Origin: Shewanella litorisediminis | Lineage (GTDB): Bacteria; Pseudomonadota; Gammaproteobacteria; Enterobacterales; Shewanellaceae | Length of the DNA stretch: 35,267 nucleotides | Assembly (NCBI RefSeq): GCF_016834455.1 | Contig: NZ_CP069213.1 | Location: 4,202,501-4,237,767 of the forward strand | Reading direction: 5' to 3' | In this document: piece by piece, positions 24,993-32,447 of the stretch | Layout: each line of letters begins with the position of its first letter | How positions within the stretch are numbered: position 1 is the first letter of the stretch | Program-made: the position numbers and the translations under genes | The notes under the pieces: generated by a model | Told to the model about the DNA's origin: nothing | Databases searched by the model: none | Seen by the model: the letters and a program-made list of their open reading frames with translations, nothing else

Positions 24993-25788
24993 AACTCGCG
25001 ATGAAGTAGTAGCTGTGATCGTAACCCGGCTGCATTCGCAGATTCAGCGGAAAGTCGGCACTGTCAGCGGCATTTTGCAGGCGCTGCGGCATGAGCTCTG
25101 TCTCCAGAAAGCTATCGGCATCGCCCTGATCCACCAACATGGGTATGGGATCGGCGCAGCGGCCAATCAATTCGCAGCTGTCGTATTCGCGCCAGCTTTC
25201 CCTGTCTTTGCCCAAATAGTTACCAAAGGCCTTTTGGCCCCAGGGGCTCTGGCTGGGATTACAGATAGGGCTGAACGCAGACACGCTGGCATAGCGACCG
25301 GGGTTTTTCAGCGCTATGGTCAGGGCGCCGTGGCCGCCCATGGAGTGGCCGGCAATGCTGCGTTTGCTGCTGACCGGGAAGTTGGCTTCAATCAGCTTCG
25401 GCAGCTCTTTCACCACATAATCGTACATGCGGTAGTGCTTACTCCAGGGCGCTTCGGTGGCATTGAGATAAAAACCTGCCCCCAGGCCAAAGTCCCAGGC
25501 GCCATCGGGATCGTCGGCCACACCTTCGCCCCGTGGGCTGGTGTCCATGGCAACAATGGCAAGCCCGAGCGTCGCGGCGAGGCGCTGGGCGCCTGCCTTC
25601 TGCATAAAGTTTTCATCGCTGCAGGTCAGCCCTGATAACCAATAAAGCACAGGTACGCTTTGGGTTTCGGCCTGGGGCGGCAGAAAAATCGCAAAGCGCA
25701 TCTTGCAATCCAGGCTGCTGGATTGATGGCTGTACTGCTTGTGCCAACCGTCAAAGCTGCGATTGGCACTGACTAGTTCCAGAGTCAT
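24943..25788 (-). CDS. fghA: S-formylglutathione hydrolase
   Basis: 281 residues, alpha/beta-hydrolase of the FrmB/YeiG/FghA family. It hydrolyses S-formylglutathione to formate and glutathione. The nucleophile is Ser149 in AGHSMGGHGAL; Asp225 (QGDADSF) and His258 (GYDHSYYFI) complete the triad; LSGLTCSDENF and AWDFGLGAGFYLNAT are family motifs. AAGGAG lies 5 bases before the ATG and overlaps the end of frmA, 9 bases upstream. The pair carries out glutathione-dependent formaldehyde oxidation. Confidence 0.96.
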   Translation of the reverse strand: MTLELVSANRSFDGWHKQYSHQSSSLDCKMRFAIFLPPQAETQSVPVLYWLSGLTCSDENFMQKAGAQRLAATLGLAIVAMDTSPRGEGVADDPDGAWDFGLGAGFYLNATEAPWSKHYRMYDYVVKELPKLIEANFPVSSKRSIAGHSMGGHGALTIALKNPGRYASVSAFSPICNPSQSPWGQKAFGNYLGKDRESWREYDSCELIGRCADPIPMLVDQGDADSFLETELMPQRLQNAADSADFPLNLRMQPGYDHSYYFIASFIDEHLEFHHHWLTRG

Positions 25789-25797
25789 GTCGGCTCC

Positions 25798-26931
25798 TTA
25801 TTTGCGATCGTAATGGATCACGCTGCGGATACTTTTGCCTTCGTGCATCAGCTTGAACGCTTCGTTAATCGCATCCAGTCCCATGGTGTGGGTGATAAAG
25901 TCACTCAGGGCAAATTCACCTCGCAGGTACTGCTCAACAATGCCCGGCAGTTCGGAGCGTCCTTTCACGCCGCCAAAGGCACTGCCGCGCCACACCCGGC
26001 CGGTTACCAGCTGGAATGGACGGGTGGAAATCTCCTGCCCGGCGCCCGCAACGCCAATGATCACTGACTCACCCCAGCCCTTGTGGCAGCACTCCAGCGC
26101 GCTTCGCATTACATTCACATTGCCGATGCATTCGAAGGAGAAGTCCACGCCGCCGTCGGTCATCTCAACAATTACGTCCTGAATCGGCTTGTCGTAGTTT
26201 TTGGGGTTGATGCAGTCGGTGGCGCCGAGCTTTTTGGCCAGTTCAAACTTACTGTCGTTGATATCAATACCAATGATGCGGCTGGCTCCGGCAATGGTGG
26301 CGCCAATCACCGCCGACAAACCAATGCCGCCGAGTCCGAAAATGGCCACTGTGTCGCCTGGCTTCACCTTGGCGGTTTTAAGCACTGCACCCATACCGGT
26401 GGTGACGCCGCAGCCCAGCAGACACACTTCTTCCAGCGGCGCTTCGGGGTTAACCTTGGCGAGGGAGATTTCCGGCAGCACTGTGTATTCACTGAAAGTG
26501 GAGCAGCCCATGTAGTGATAAATCGGCTCGCCATCTTTATAAAAGCGGGTGGTGCCGTCCGGCATCAGGCCCTTGCCCTGGGTGGCGCGCACAGCCGAGC
26601 ACAGGTTGGTCTTGCCCGAGGTACAAAACTTACATTTGCCGCACTCGGCGGTGTACAGCGGGATCACATGGTCGCCAACCGCCACGCTGGTCACGCCTTC
26701 GCCCACCATTTCCACAATGCCGCCGCCCTCGTGGCCCAAAATGGCCGGAAACACGCCTTCCGGATCATCGCCCGACAGGGTAAAGGCATCGGTGTGGCAT
26801 ACGCCGGTGGCGACAATGCGCACCAGCACTTCGCCGGCCTTGGGCAACATCACATCCACTTCTTCAACGGATAGGGGTTGGCCCGGACCCCAGGCAATGG
26901 CGGCGCGGGATTTAATAAAGGATGCAGACAT
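25798..26931 (-). CDS. frmA: S-(hydroxymethyl)glutathione dehydrogenase / class III alcohol dehydrogenase
   Basis: 377 residues from the ATG at 26931 (MSASFIKSRAAIAW), behind GAGGAAGG; a 16-residue extension upstream is possible but not family-like. It oxidises S-hydroxymethylglutathione with NAD+, and can also reduce S-nitrosoglutathione. Catalytic zinc ligands Cys45 and His67 (CHTDAF, GHEGGG) and the structural-zinc cysteines 97, 100, 103 and 111 (CGKCKFCTSGKTNLC) are present, as is the Rossmann loop FGLGGIGLSAV. It ends RSVIHYDRK. A LysR-type regulator is divergent, where enteric bacteria have FrmR. Confidence 0.97.
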   Translation of the reverse strand: MSASFIKSRAAIAWGPGQPLSVEEVDVMLPKAGEVLVRIVATGVCHTDAFTLSGDDPEGVFPAILGHEGGGIVEMVGEGVTSVAVGDHVIPLYTAECGKCKFCTSGKTNLCSAVRATQGKGLMPDGTTRFYKDGEPIYHYMGCSTFSEYTVLPEISLAKVNPEAPLEEVCLLGCGVTTGMGAVLKTAKVKPGDTVAIFGLGGIGLSAVIGATIAGASRIIGIDINDSKFELAKKLGATDCINPKNYDKPIQDVIVEMTDGGVDFSFECIGNVNVMRSALECCHKGWGESVIIGVAGAGQEISTRPFQLVTGRVWRGSAFGGVKGRSELPGIVEQYLRGEFALSDFITHTMGLDAINEAFKLMHEGKSIRSVIHYDRK

Positions 26932-27002
26932 AGGATTTCCTTCCTCAGAAAATGCGGCCTTGCAGATGACCGGATTCATTATTGATAGTCCAAAGCCAAT
27001 AC

Positions 27003-27017
27003 CTGGGCACGGCCCAG
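27003..27017. promoter_or_regulatory. Palindrome between frmA and its divergent regulator
   Basis: CTGGGC, ACG, GCCCAG is a perfect 6-3-6 inverted repeat 72 bases ahead of frmA and 91 ahead of the LysR gene. It could be an operator; its GC-rich arms are not typical of LysR sites. Confidence 0.3.
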
Positions 27018-27107
27018 ACGCTTTGTGTGTGAATGTGATTGTATTTCTTTACTGTGAATTGATAATTGGCTCTATTGGTAAATAGCTTTTACTGGATAGA
27101 AATAATC

Positions 27108-27980
27108 ATGCGCTGGGAAGGGATTTGTGAATTTGTGGCCGTGGCCGAGGCGCAAAGCTTTACCACGGCAGCCGGTCGGCTTGGGATCAGTACCGCGCAG
27201 GTGAGCCGTCAGGTGCGGGAGCTCGAAGAGCGCCTCGGCAGCAAGCTTTTGTACCGTACTACGCGCAAGGTGTCGCTTACCGAAGATGGTCAGCTGTTCT
27301 ACCGCCACTGCCGCCAGGTCCTCGATGGCCTGGATGAAGCCGAGCGGGCGGTGTCATCACTGAAAAACGAGCCCCGTGGGCTTATTCGTATGATGGCGCC
27401 GGTGACCTACGGCGAGCAATATGTGATGCCCATAGTGCTGGAATATATGCAGCAATTTCCCCAGGTGGAAGTGCAGTGTGAGCTGACCAATCAGCAGCTC
27501 GATTTGGTGCAGGGCGGCTTTGATTTGGCGATTCGCCTCGGAGTGCTGCCGGATTCCTCCATGATGGCGCGAAAACTGGCCGAGCGGGTGCAGTATCTGG
27601 TGGCATCGCCGGATTATGTCAGCCGCCATGGGGCGCCCCATTCGCTGTCGGAGCTCAGCCGTCACCAGTGTTTGCTGGGCAGCCTGCCATTCTGGCGTTT
27701 TCAGGAAGAGGGCAAGCTTCGCAGCCTGAAAGTGAAAGGGCGCCTCAGTTGCAGCAGCGGCAATACCTTGCTGGCGGCGGCGTTGGCGGGCATGGGGATA
27801 GCACAACTCCCCGGTTATTATGTGGATGAAGCCATTCGAGATGGGCGCTTGCTGGTGCTGCTGAAGCCATTTCAGGAACCCAAAGAGGGAATTTGGGGCC
27901 TGTATCCCCATAATCGGCAGCTGTCGCCCAAGATTGGCCATCTGATGAATATGCTGGCCGACAAGCTGCCCAAAGCCTGA
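27108..27980 (+). CDS. LysR-family regulator divergent from frmA
   Basis: 290 residues from the ATG at 27108 (MRWEGICEFVAVAEAQSFTTAAG); an upstream in-frame TTG would add 14 residues before the conserved start. The winged helix-turn-helix (residues about 5-60, GISTAQVSRQVRELEERLGSKLLYRTTRKVSLTEDG) is followed by a substrate-binding domain of the CrgA/AaeR-like type (MMAPVTYGEQYVMPIVLEYMQQFPQV, QGGFDLAIRLGVLPDSSMMARKL). It shares a 176-base intergenic region with frmA and is the natural candidate to regulate formaldehyde detoxification. The inducer is not evident. Confidence 0.93.
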   Translation: MRWEGICEFVAVAEAQSFTTAAGRLGISTAQVSRQVRELEERLGSKLLYRTTRKVSLTEDGQLFYRHCRQVLDGLDEAERAVSSLKNEPRGLIRMMAPVTYGEQYVMPIVLEYMQQFPQVEVQCELTNQQLDLVQGGFDLAIRLGVLPDSSMMARKLAERVQYLVASPDYVSRHGAPHSLSELSRHQCLLGSLPFWRFQEEGKLRSLKVKGRLSCSSGNTLLAAALAGMGIAQLPGYYVDEAIRDGRLLVLLKPFQEPKEGIWGLYPHNRQLSPKIGHLMNMLADKLPKA

Positions 27981-27985
27981 TGTGT

Positions 27986-28025
27986 GAGTTGGCGCCCCAA
28001 TCCAACTCGTTTCAACTTGTTGAAA
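27986..28025 (+). terminator. Tandem hairpins after the LysR gene
   Basis: GAGTTGG/CCAACTC (27986-27992, 28002-28008) is followed at once by TTTCAAC, TT, GTTGAAA (28010-28025). Both stems are perfect 7-bp. No T-tract follows, so they may be a weak terminator or a structured leader for the gene at 28110. Confidence 0.35.
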
Positions 28026-28109
28026 ATGGCGGAACAACCTAATGTGATTCAGGCGAGGCGTTTCGCTGGAATGGATCGCTACAGTACGACTTCAATAAAG
28101 GGAATTGCG

Positions 28110-28652
28110 ATGAAGAATTTTACTGCCGGCTTGAATAATTTCTGGGTTGGGTTGGTTACCGGCATGCTGATGCCTGTGATTGTGGTGGCCTCGCTTCTAT
28201 ACCTGACCGTGGATAAGCTGACCGGGGTGGTGCAGGACTCGGCCATTTCGCCTTTTCTTGAGCGCAGCGAGCAGACCCTGGATAAGGTAGACGGTCTGCT
28301 GGTGACCCTGGATGACAAGGTCGACAGCGCCATCCTGAAGGATATTGAGCTGCTTACACCGCTGAAAAACGCCAATATTTTGCCTGAGCTGCAGGAGATT
28401 GCCGGCGCCGCCGCTGAGCTTAAAACCAAGGTGAGTGACATAGACAAAGAAGCTGTGCTTGCCGCCCTGCGTCAGAAGCTGGAAACCTCGCTGGCGGGCA
28501 AGTTCCCCGAAGAAAAAGCCAAGGCGCTTGCCGCCAATCTGGAAAACATTGTGCGGGTGCTGGCGCAGCGGAGTGACAATCTTCAAAACATCACAGATCC
28601 TCAAAAAATAAGTGAGTCACTGCCAAATGGCCTGCAATCTCCGGGCAATTGA
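28110..28652 (+). CDS. Unknown membrane-anchored helical protein
   Basis: 180 residues from the ATG at 28110 (MKNFTAGLNNFWVGL), with AAGGG 7 bases upstream; the frame extends further 5' but without support. One membrane helix at about residues 11-35 (GMLMPVIVVASLLYLTV) is followed by about 140 residues with strong helical and coiled-coil character (SEQTLDKVDGLLVTLDDKVDS, EIAGAAAELKTKVSDIDKEAV, AKALAANLENIVRVLAQRSD). The layout resembles the membrane and signalling helix of a chemoreceptor without its tip, but no chemoreceptor signature is present. No family recognised. It lies between two regulator genes and is convergent with the second, 20 bases from its stop. Confidence 0.72.
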   Translation: MKNFTAGLNNFWVGLVTGMLMPVIVVASLLYLTVDKLTGVVQDSAISPFLERSEQTLDKVDGLLVTLDDKVDSAILKDIELLTPLKNANILPELQEIAGAAAELKTKVSDIDKEAVLAALRQKLETSLAGKFPEEKAKALAANLENIVRVLAQRSDNLQNITDPQKISESLPNGLQSPGN

Positions 28653-28672
28653 TTAGCCTGTACCGACTCTCT

Positions 28673-29596
28673 TCAAGCCTTGTTAAATGAAGACTTGCCG
28701 GCAATCTCAGCTATCACAAAGTCGATAAAGTGGGTCACCAGCGCCGATTCGGTCCGGCGCTGGGTGTAAAGCGCATAGAAGCTCGCGCCCTTGGGGCGAA
28801 AGTCCGGCAAGACTTCAACCACAGTGCCAGCCAGCAGCTCATCGGCCACCAGATAACGGGGCAGGATGGCGATGCCAAAGCCCTGCTGCATGGCGGCATA
28901 AATCGCCTGCTTGTGGCTGAAGGCAAGCTCGCCCGCGACGTCTATATGCAGCTCTTTTCCCTTATCCATCAAGGTCCAGCGCTCGTGGCTTGAATAATCA
29001 GTGCAGCGGGTGATAAGGCTGTGCTGATGTAATTCTTCCGGCCTGTTGAGGGCTGATTTGCCATCCATATAGGCCTTGCTGGCGCAAAGCACCATCTCAT
29101 CTTTGGCAATAAAGCGGGCAAGATAGGGCTCGCGGCTAAGCTCGGTGCTGCGAAACGCCACATGAATATTGTCCCGCAGTAAATCTGAGGTGCGATTACT
29201 GAAGTCGGTGACCAGCCGCACCGATGGGTGCAATTGCCTGAACTTAAGCAGCAAAGGCGTAAGTATTACTTCGCCCCACATCATGGGGGCGGTTATTCTG
29301 AGCTCGCCGCTCAGGCACTCACGGCGGTTTTGCAGCCCATCAAGCAGCTGTTCGTGCAGGGCAAGCATCTGGTCTGCCTGGCGGTAGGTAAGCTCTCCTG
29401 CATCGGTCAGCTGTACCCGACGGGTGGTGCGGTTAAGCAGCACAGTGCCGAGGCTTTGTTCAAGATAGCGTAAATCTTTCGAGGCCTTGCTTGGGGTAAT
29501 GCCCAAATGCGCCGCAGCCCGGGAAAATGAGCCAAAGCGCACAATGCAGACCAGCAGTCGCATTAAATACAAGGTATCCAGCTTGTGTTGGCTCAT
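28673..29596 (-). CDS. LysR-family regulator divergent from an Old Yellow Enzyme gene
   Basis: 307 residues starting MSQHKLDTLYLMRLLVCIVRFGSFSRAAAHLG. The DNA-binding domain (about 6-65, ITPSKASKDLRYLEQSLGTVLLNRTTRRVQLTDAG) precedes the effector domain (LRITAPMMWGEVILTPLLLKFRQLHPSVRLVTDFSNR). It belongs to the same broad CrgA-like group as the regulator at 27108, but the two are clearly diverged. The 168-base gap to the flavoenzyme gene contains a candidate operator, so control of that gene is likely. Confidence 0.92.
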   Translation of the reverse strand: MSQHKLDTLYLMRLLVCIVRFGSFSRAAAHLGITPSKASKDLRYLEQSLGTVLLNRTTRRVQLTDAGELTYRQADQMLALHEQLLDGLQNRRECLSGELRITAPMMWGEVILTPLLLKFRQLHPSVRLVTDFSNRTSDLLRDNIHVAFRSTELSREPYLARFIAKDEMVLCASKAYMDGKSALNRPEELHQHSLITRCTDYSSHERWTLMDKGKELHIDVAGELAFSHKQAIYAAMQQGFGIAILPRYLVADELLAGTVVEVLPDFRPKGASFYALYTQRRTESALVTHFIDFVIAEIAGKSSFNKA

Positions 29597-29685
29597 GCTT
29601 CTATCCTCGCGATTGCGCTGCCCGTTGCGCTTCTATTATTTCAGCTTCAATCCGTTCGCTGATTGTGTCTTTCTGGGCATTAATA

Positions 29686-29703
29686 TCTTTCCTAAAGGAT
29701 AGA
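29686..29703. promoter_or_regulatory. Candidate operator between the LysR and Old Yellow Enzyme genes
   Basis: TCTTTCCT, AA, AGGATAGA is an 8-2-8 inverted repeat with one mismatch, midway between the divergent starts (89 and 61 bases away). It is AT-leaning, as LysR sites usually are. Confidence 0.4.
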
Positions 29704-29764
29704 TTATATCTTTTCTGTCTTGAGTTATCGTGGTGCCATTGTGATTGATGAGTTGGAGAGACAA

Positions 29765-30871
29765 ATGCGTCAGGCATTAAACAGCGGGTTTGAGTTTGCC
29801 CGGGCGGGTGTGCGGCTAAAGAATCGTGCCGTGCTGGCACCGCTGACCCATAACATGAGCGATGCCCATGGCAATCCGAGTCAGGCAGAGTTCGACTGGC
29901 TTGAGCATTGCGCCAAAGGTGGTTTTGGGCTGCTGATTGCGGCGGCTACCCAGGTGTGGCCCGGTGGTCGCTGCTGGCAAGGGCAGCCAGCCTTGATGAC
30001 TGACCATCAGCAGCAGGCCTTCAGCCGGTTTGCCAGATCTGCAAAGGCCAATGACGCGCTGGCGCTGGTGCAACTTCATCACGGCGGGGTGCGCGCTGCG
30101 CCTGCGCTGAATGGCACTGCGCCTGTTGGCCCAAGCGCCGAGGCGCCCGGTGGCCGATATCCTCTTGGGGTGACCGAGCTTGATGAAGCCGGAATTGAGC
30201 AGCTGATAGCCGCCTTTGTTGCGTCTGCCGAGCGGGCTTACCAGGCCGGCTTGGATGGGGTTGAGCTGCACGCTGCCCATCACTTTTTGCTGTGTAACTT
30301 TTTAAATCCCATGCTTAACCGGCGCAGAGACCGCTGGGGTGGAAGTCTTGAAAACCGTGCCCGGCTGCTGATTGAGATCATCCGTGGCATACGTCAGCGA
30401 TTGCCCCGTACCTTCCTGTTGGGGGTGAGGTTATCGCCGGAAAGCTATGCCAATGTCGAAGGAATAGCGCTTGAGCATCAGCTGGAAGTCGCTCATTTAC
30501 TGGCGGCAGCGGATATCGACTACGTGCATTTTTCCATGGGTGACAGCTTCAAGCAGGCCAGCGGCAAAGATACCGCGCTGCTCAGCGAAGTGACCAATGC
30601 CCTTACTGGCAAAACCGCGCTGATTATTGCAGGCAATATTCGTGACGGCGCTGCGGCGCAACAGGTGCTGGGTGCCGGCGCCGATCTGGTTGCCATTGGC
30701 ACAGCTGCCATAGGGAATCCGGATTGGGTGCATAAGGTCGTCAGTGATACGCCGCTGTTAACGCCGCCCTTTGCCGACACCCTGCTGCAAGACCACGGAT
30801 TTACCGAAGCGGGACTTGCTTACCTTGGCGCTATCCCCGGGCTGGTTGCTCCATCAGAGCCACAAGGGTGA
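29765..30871 (+). CDS. Old Yellow Enzyme-family NADH:flavin oxidoreductase (variant active site)
   Basis: 368 residues from the ATG at 29765, which follows GGAG by 6 bases; an in-frame TTG at 29720 has no such support. FMN-binding TIM barrel: APLTHNMSDAHGNPS at the N-terminus, LVQLHHGGVRA (about 101-111), ELHAAHHFLLCNFLNPMLNRRRDRWGGSLENRARLL (about 167-202), and the phosphate-binding end (IIAGNIRDG, GADLVAIGTAAIGNPDW). The substrate-binding His pair is His169 and His172. The next conserved position, normally GY with the proton-donating Tyr, is His173-Phe174 here. Family members reduce activated alkenes with NAD(P)H; with Tyr absent, activity may be altered. Physiological substrate unknown. 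Confidence 0.9.
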   Translation: MRQALNSGFEFARAGVRLKNRAVLAPLTHNMSDAHGNPSQAEFDWLEHCAKGGFGLLIAAATQVWPGGRCWQGQPALMTDHQQQAFSRFARSAKANDALALVQLHHGGVRAAPALNGTAPVGPSAEAPGGRYPLGVTELDEAGIEQLIAAFVASAERAYQAGLDGVELHAAHHFLLCNFLNPMLNRRRDRWGGSLENRARLLIEIIRGIRQRLPRTFLLGVRLSPESYANVEGIALEHQLEVAHLLAAADIDYVHFSMGDSFKQASGKDTALLSEVTNALTGKTALIIAGNIRDGAAAQQVLGAGADLVAIGTAAIGNPDWVHKVVSDTPLLTPPFADTLLQDHGFTEAGLAYLGAIPGLVAPSEPQG

Positions 30872-30942
30872 GGGCGGGAAGATGTCTGAGTGGATGTTGC
30901 TGCTGATCAAGGGCCGCGGCGCCTGGCTTCAGCTGAACCAAT

Positions 30943-30980
30943 AAAAAAACGCGACTGCCGCCGGGCGACAATCGCGTTTT
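30943..30980 (-). terminator. Terminator of mnmE
   Basis: An AAAACGCGA/TCGCGTTTT stem with an internal imperfect hairpin; on the minus strand it ends in seven T (plus A-tract 30943-30949). It lies about 20 bases beyond the mnmE stop and may also stop transcription arriving from the flavoenzyme gene. Confidence 0.75.
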
Positions 30981-30997
30981 ATGTCTGTAAAAGCGGT

Positions 30998-32359
30998 TTA
31001 TTTGCCGATACAGAAGGAGCTGAAAATCTTGCCCAGCAAATCGTCTGAGGTAAATTCGCCGGTGATTTCAGACAGCGCCTGCTGCGCCATCCGCAGCTCT
31101 TCGGCCAGCAGTTCGCCGGCCAGATACACTTCCAGCTGTACCTTGCCCAATTGCAGATGCTCGCTGGCCTGTTCCAGTGCTTCGAGGTGACGACGACGGG
31201 CGATAAAGCCGCCTTCGAGGTTGCTTTGATAACCCATCAGCGATTTCAGGTGCTGCTTGAGCGCATCTACACCCAGGCCTGTCTTCGCCGAAATCCGGTA
31301 GACGCTGTAGCCTTGCTCTTCGGTGGCCTCCAGTGGCTCGCCGGTCAGGTCGGCTTTGTTGCGCACCACAGTTACCCCAAGGGCCTTGGGCAGGCGGTCG
31401 ATAAAGTCGGGCCAGATCTCGTGTGGGTCAACCGCGGCCGTGTCTGTGCCATCCACCATAAACAGTACCCGATCGGCGCTGGCTATTTCGCTCCAGGCGC
31501 GCTCGATACCGATACGCTCTACTTCGTCTGTGGTGTCACGCAGACCGGCGGTGTCGATAATGTGCAGTGGCATGCCATCGAGGTGAATATGCTCCCGCAG
31601 CACGTCGCGGGTGGTGCCGGCAATATCGGTCACAATCGCAGACTCTTTACCTGCCAGGGCGTTGAGCAGACTGGATTTACCGGCGTTGGGGCGCCCGGCA
31701 ATCACCACCTTCATGCCTTCACGGATGATGCTGCCTTGTTTGGCGCTGGCCTGCACTTCATCAAGCTGGTGAATAATGGCGTAGAGGGCGGCGGCAATTT
31801 TGCCGTCACTTAAGAAATCCACTTCCTCGTCGGGAAAGTCGATGGCGGCTTCCACATACAGACGCAGGTTGGTGATTTTATCCACCAGGGTGTGCACCTG
31901 AGTGGAGAACTCGCCCTGCAGTGACTGCAGCGCACTCTTGGCGGCCTGTTCGCTGGTGGCATCAATCAGGTCGGCAATGGCTTCGGCCTGGGTCAAATCC
32001 AGCTTGTCGTTCATAAAGGCCTGCTCGCTGAACTCGCCGGGGCGGGCAATACGCACCCCTTTAACCTTGAGTACGGCGCGAATGAGCATGTCCATCACTA
32101 CCTGGCCGCCGTGGCCCTGCAGTTCCAGCACATCTTCGCCGGTAAAGGAGTTGGGGCCCTTGAAGAACAGGGCGATGCCCTGGTCAATCACGCTGCCATC
32201 GGCCGCTTTGAAGTCGCAGAAATCGGCGTAGCGGGGTTTGGGCAGGTGTCCCAGCAGGGCATGGGCTACATCACTTGCCAGCTTGCCGGATACCCGGATG
32301 ATGCCTACGCCGCCCCGACCGGGCGCGGTGGCCTGTGCCACTATGGTGTCTGTCGTCAC
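30998..32359 (-). CDS. mnmE: tRNA modification GTPase MnmE
   Basis: 453 residues. The N-terminal formyl-tetrahydrofolate-binding domain starts MTTDTIVAQATAPGRGGVGIIRVSG. A helical domain encloses the G domain: P-loop GRPNAGKSS (222-230), DIAGTTRD (switch I, about 245-252) and DTAGLRDT (G3). It ends with the invariant FCIGK. With MnmG it forms the complex that modifies U34 of tRNAs reading NNA/NNG codons. It is separated from yidC by a clean terminator. Confidence 0.98.
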   Translation of the reverse strand: MTTDTIVAQATAPGRGGVGIIRVSGKLASDVAHALLGHLPKPRYADFCDFKAADGSVIDQGIALFFKGPNSFTGEDVLELQGHGGQVVMDMLIRAVLKVKGVRIARPGEFSEQAFMNDKLDLTQAEAIADLIDATSEQAAKSALQSLQGEFSTQVHTLVDKITNLRLYVEAAIDFPDEEVDFLSDGKIAAALYAIIHQLDEVQASAKQGSIIREGMKVVIAGRPNAGKSSLLNALAGKESAIVTDIAGTTRDVLREHIHLDGMPLHIIDTAGLRDTTDEVERIGIERAWSEIASADRVLFMVDGTDTAAVDPHEIWPDFIDRLPKALGVTVVRNKADLTGEPLEATEEQGYSVYRISAKTGLGVDALKQHLKSLMGYQSNLEGGFIARRRHLEALEQASEHLQLGKVQLEVYLAGELLAEELRMAQQALSEITGEFTSDDLLGKIFSSFCIGK

Positions 32360-32395
32360 GTGTCTTTCCGCTTAATGGTGTACTTCAAAAAGGAA

Positions 32396-32424
32396 ACAAA
32401 AAGGCGACCTCAGGTCGCCTTTTT
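32396..32424. terminator. Terminator between yidC and mnmE
   Basis: AGGCGACC (32402-32409), TCA, GGTCGCCT (32413-32420), with A-run on the left and T-run on the right, so it works in either direction. It ends the rpmH-rnpA-yidD-yidC transcript. Confidence 0.88.
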
Positions 32425-32447
32425 AGTGTCTCGCCTGAAAAATGGGC

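Noticed and set aside
32345..32370. CACGTG core near the mnmE start as a parS site
   Set aside because: The flanks (GTCGT and TCTTT) do not match the parS arms.
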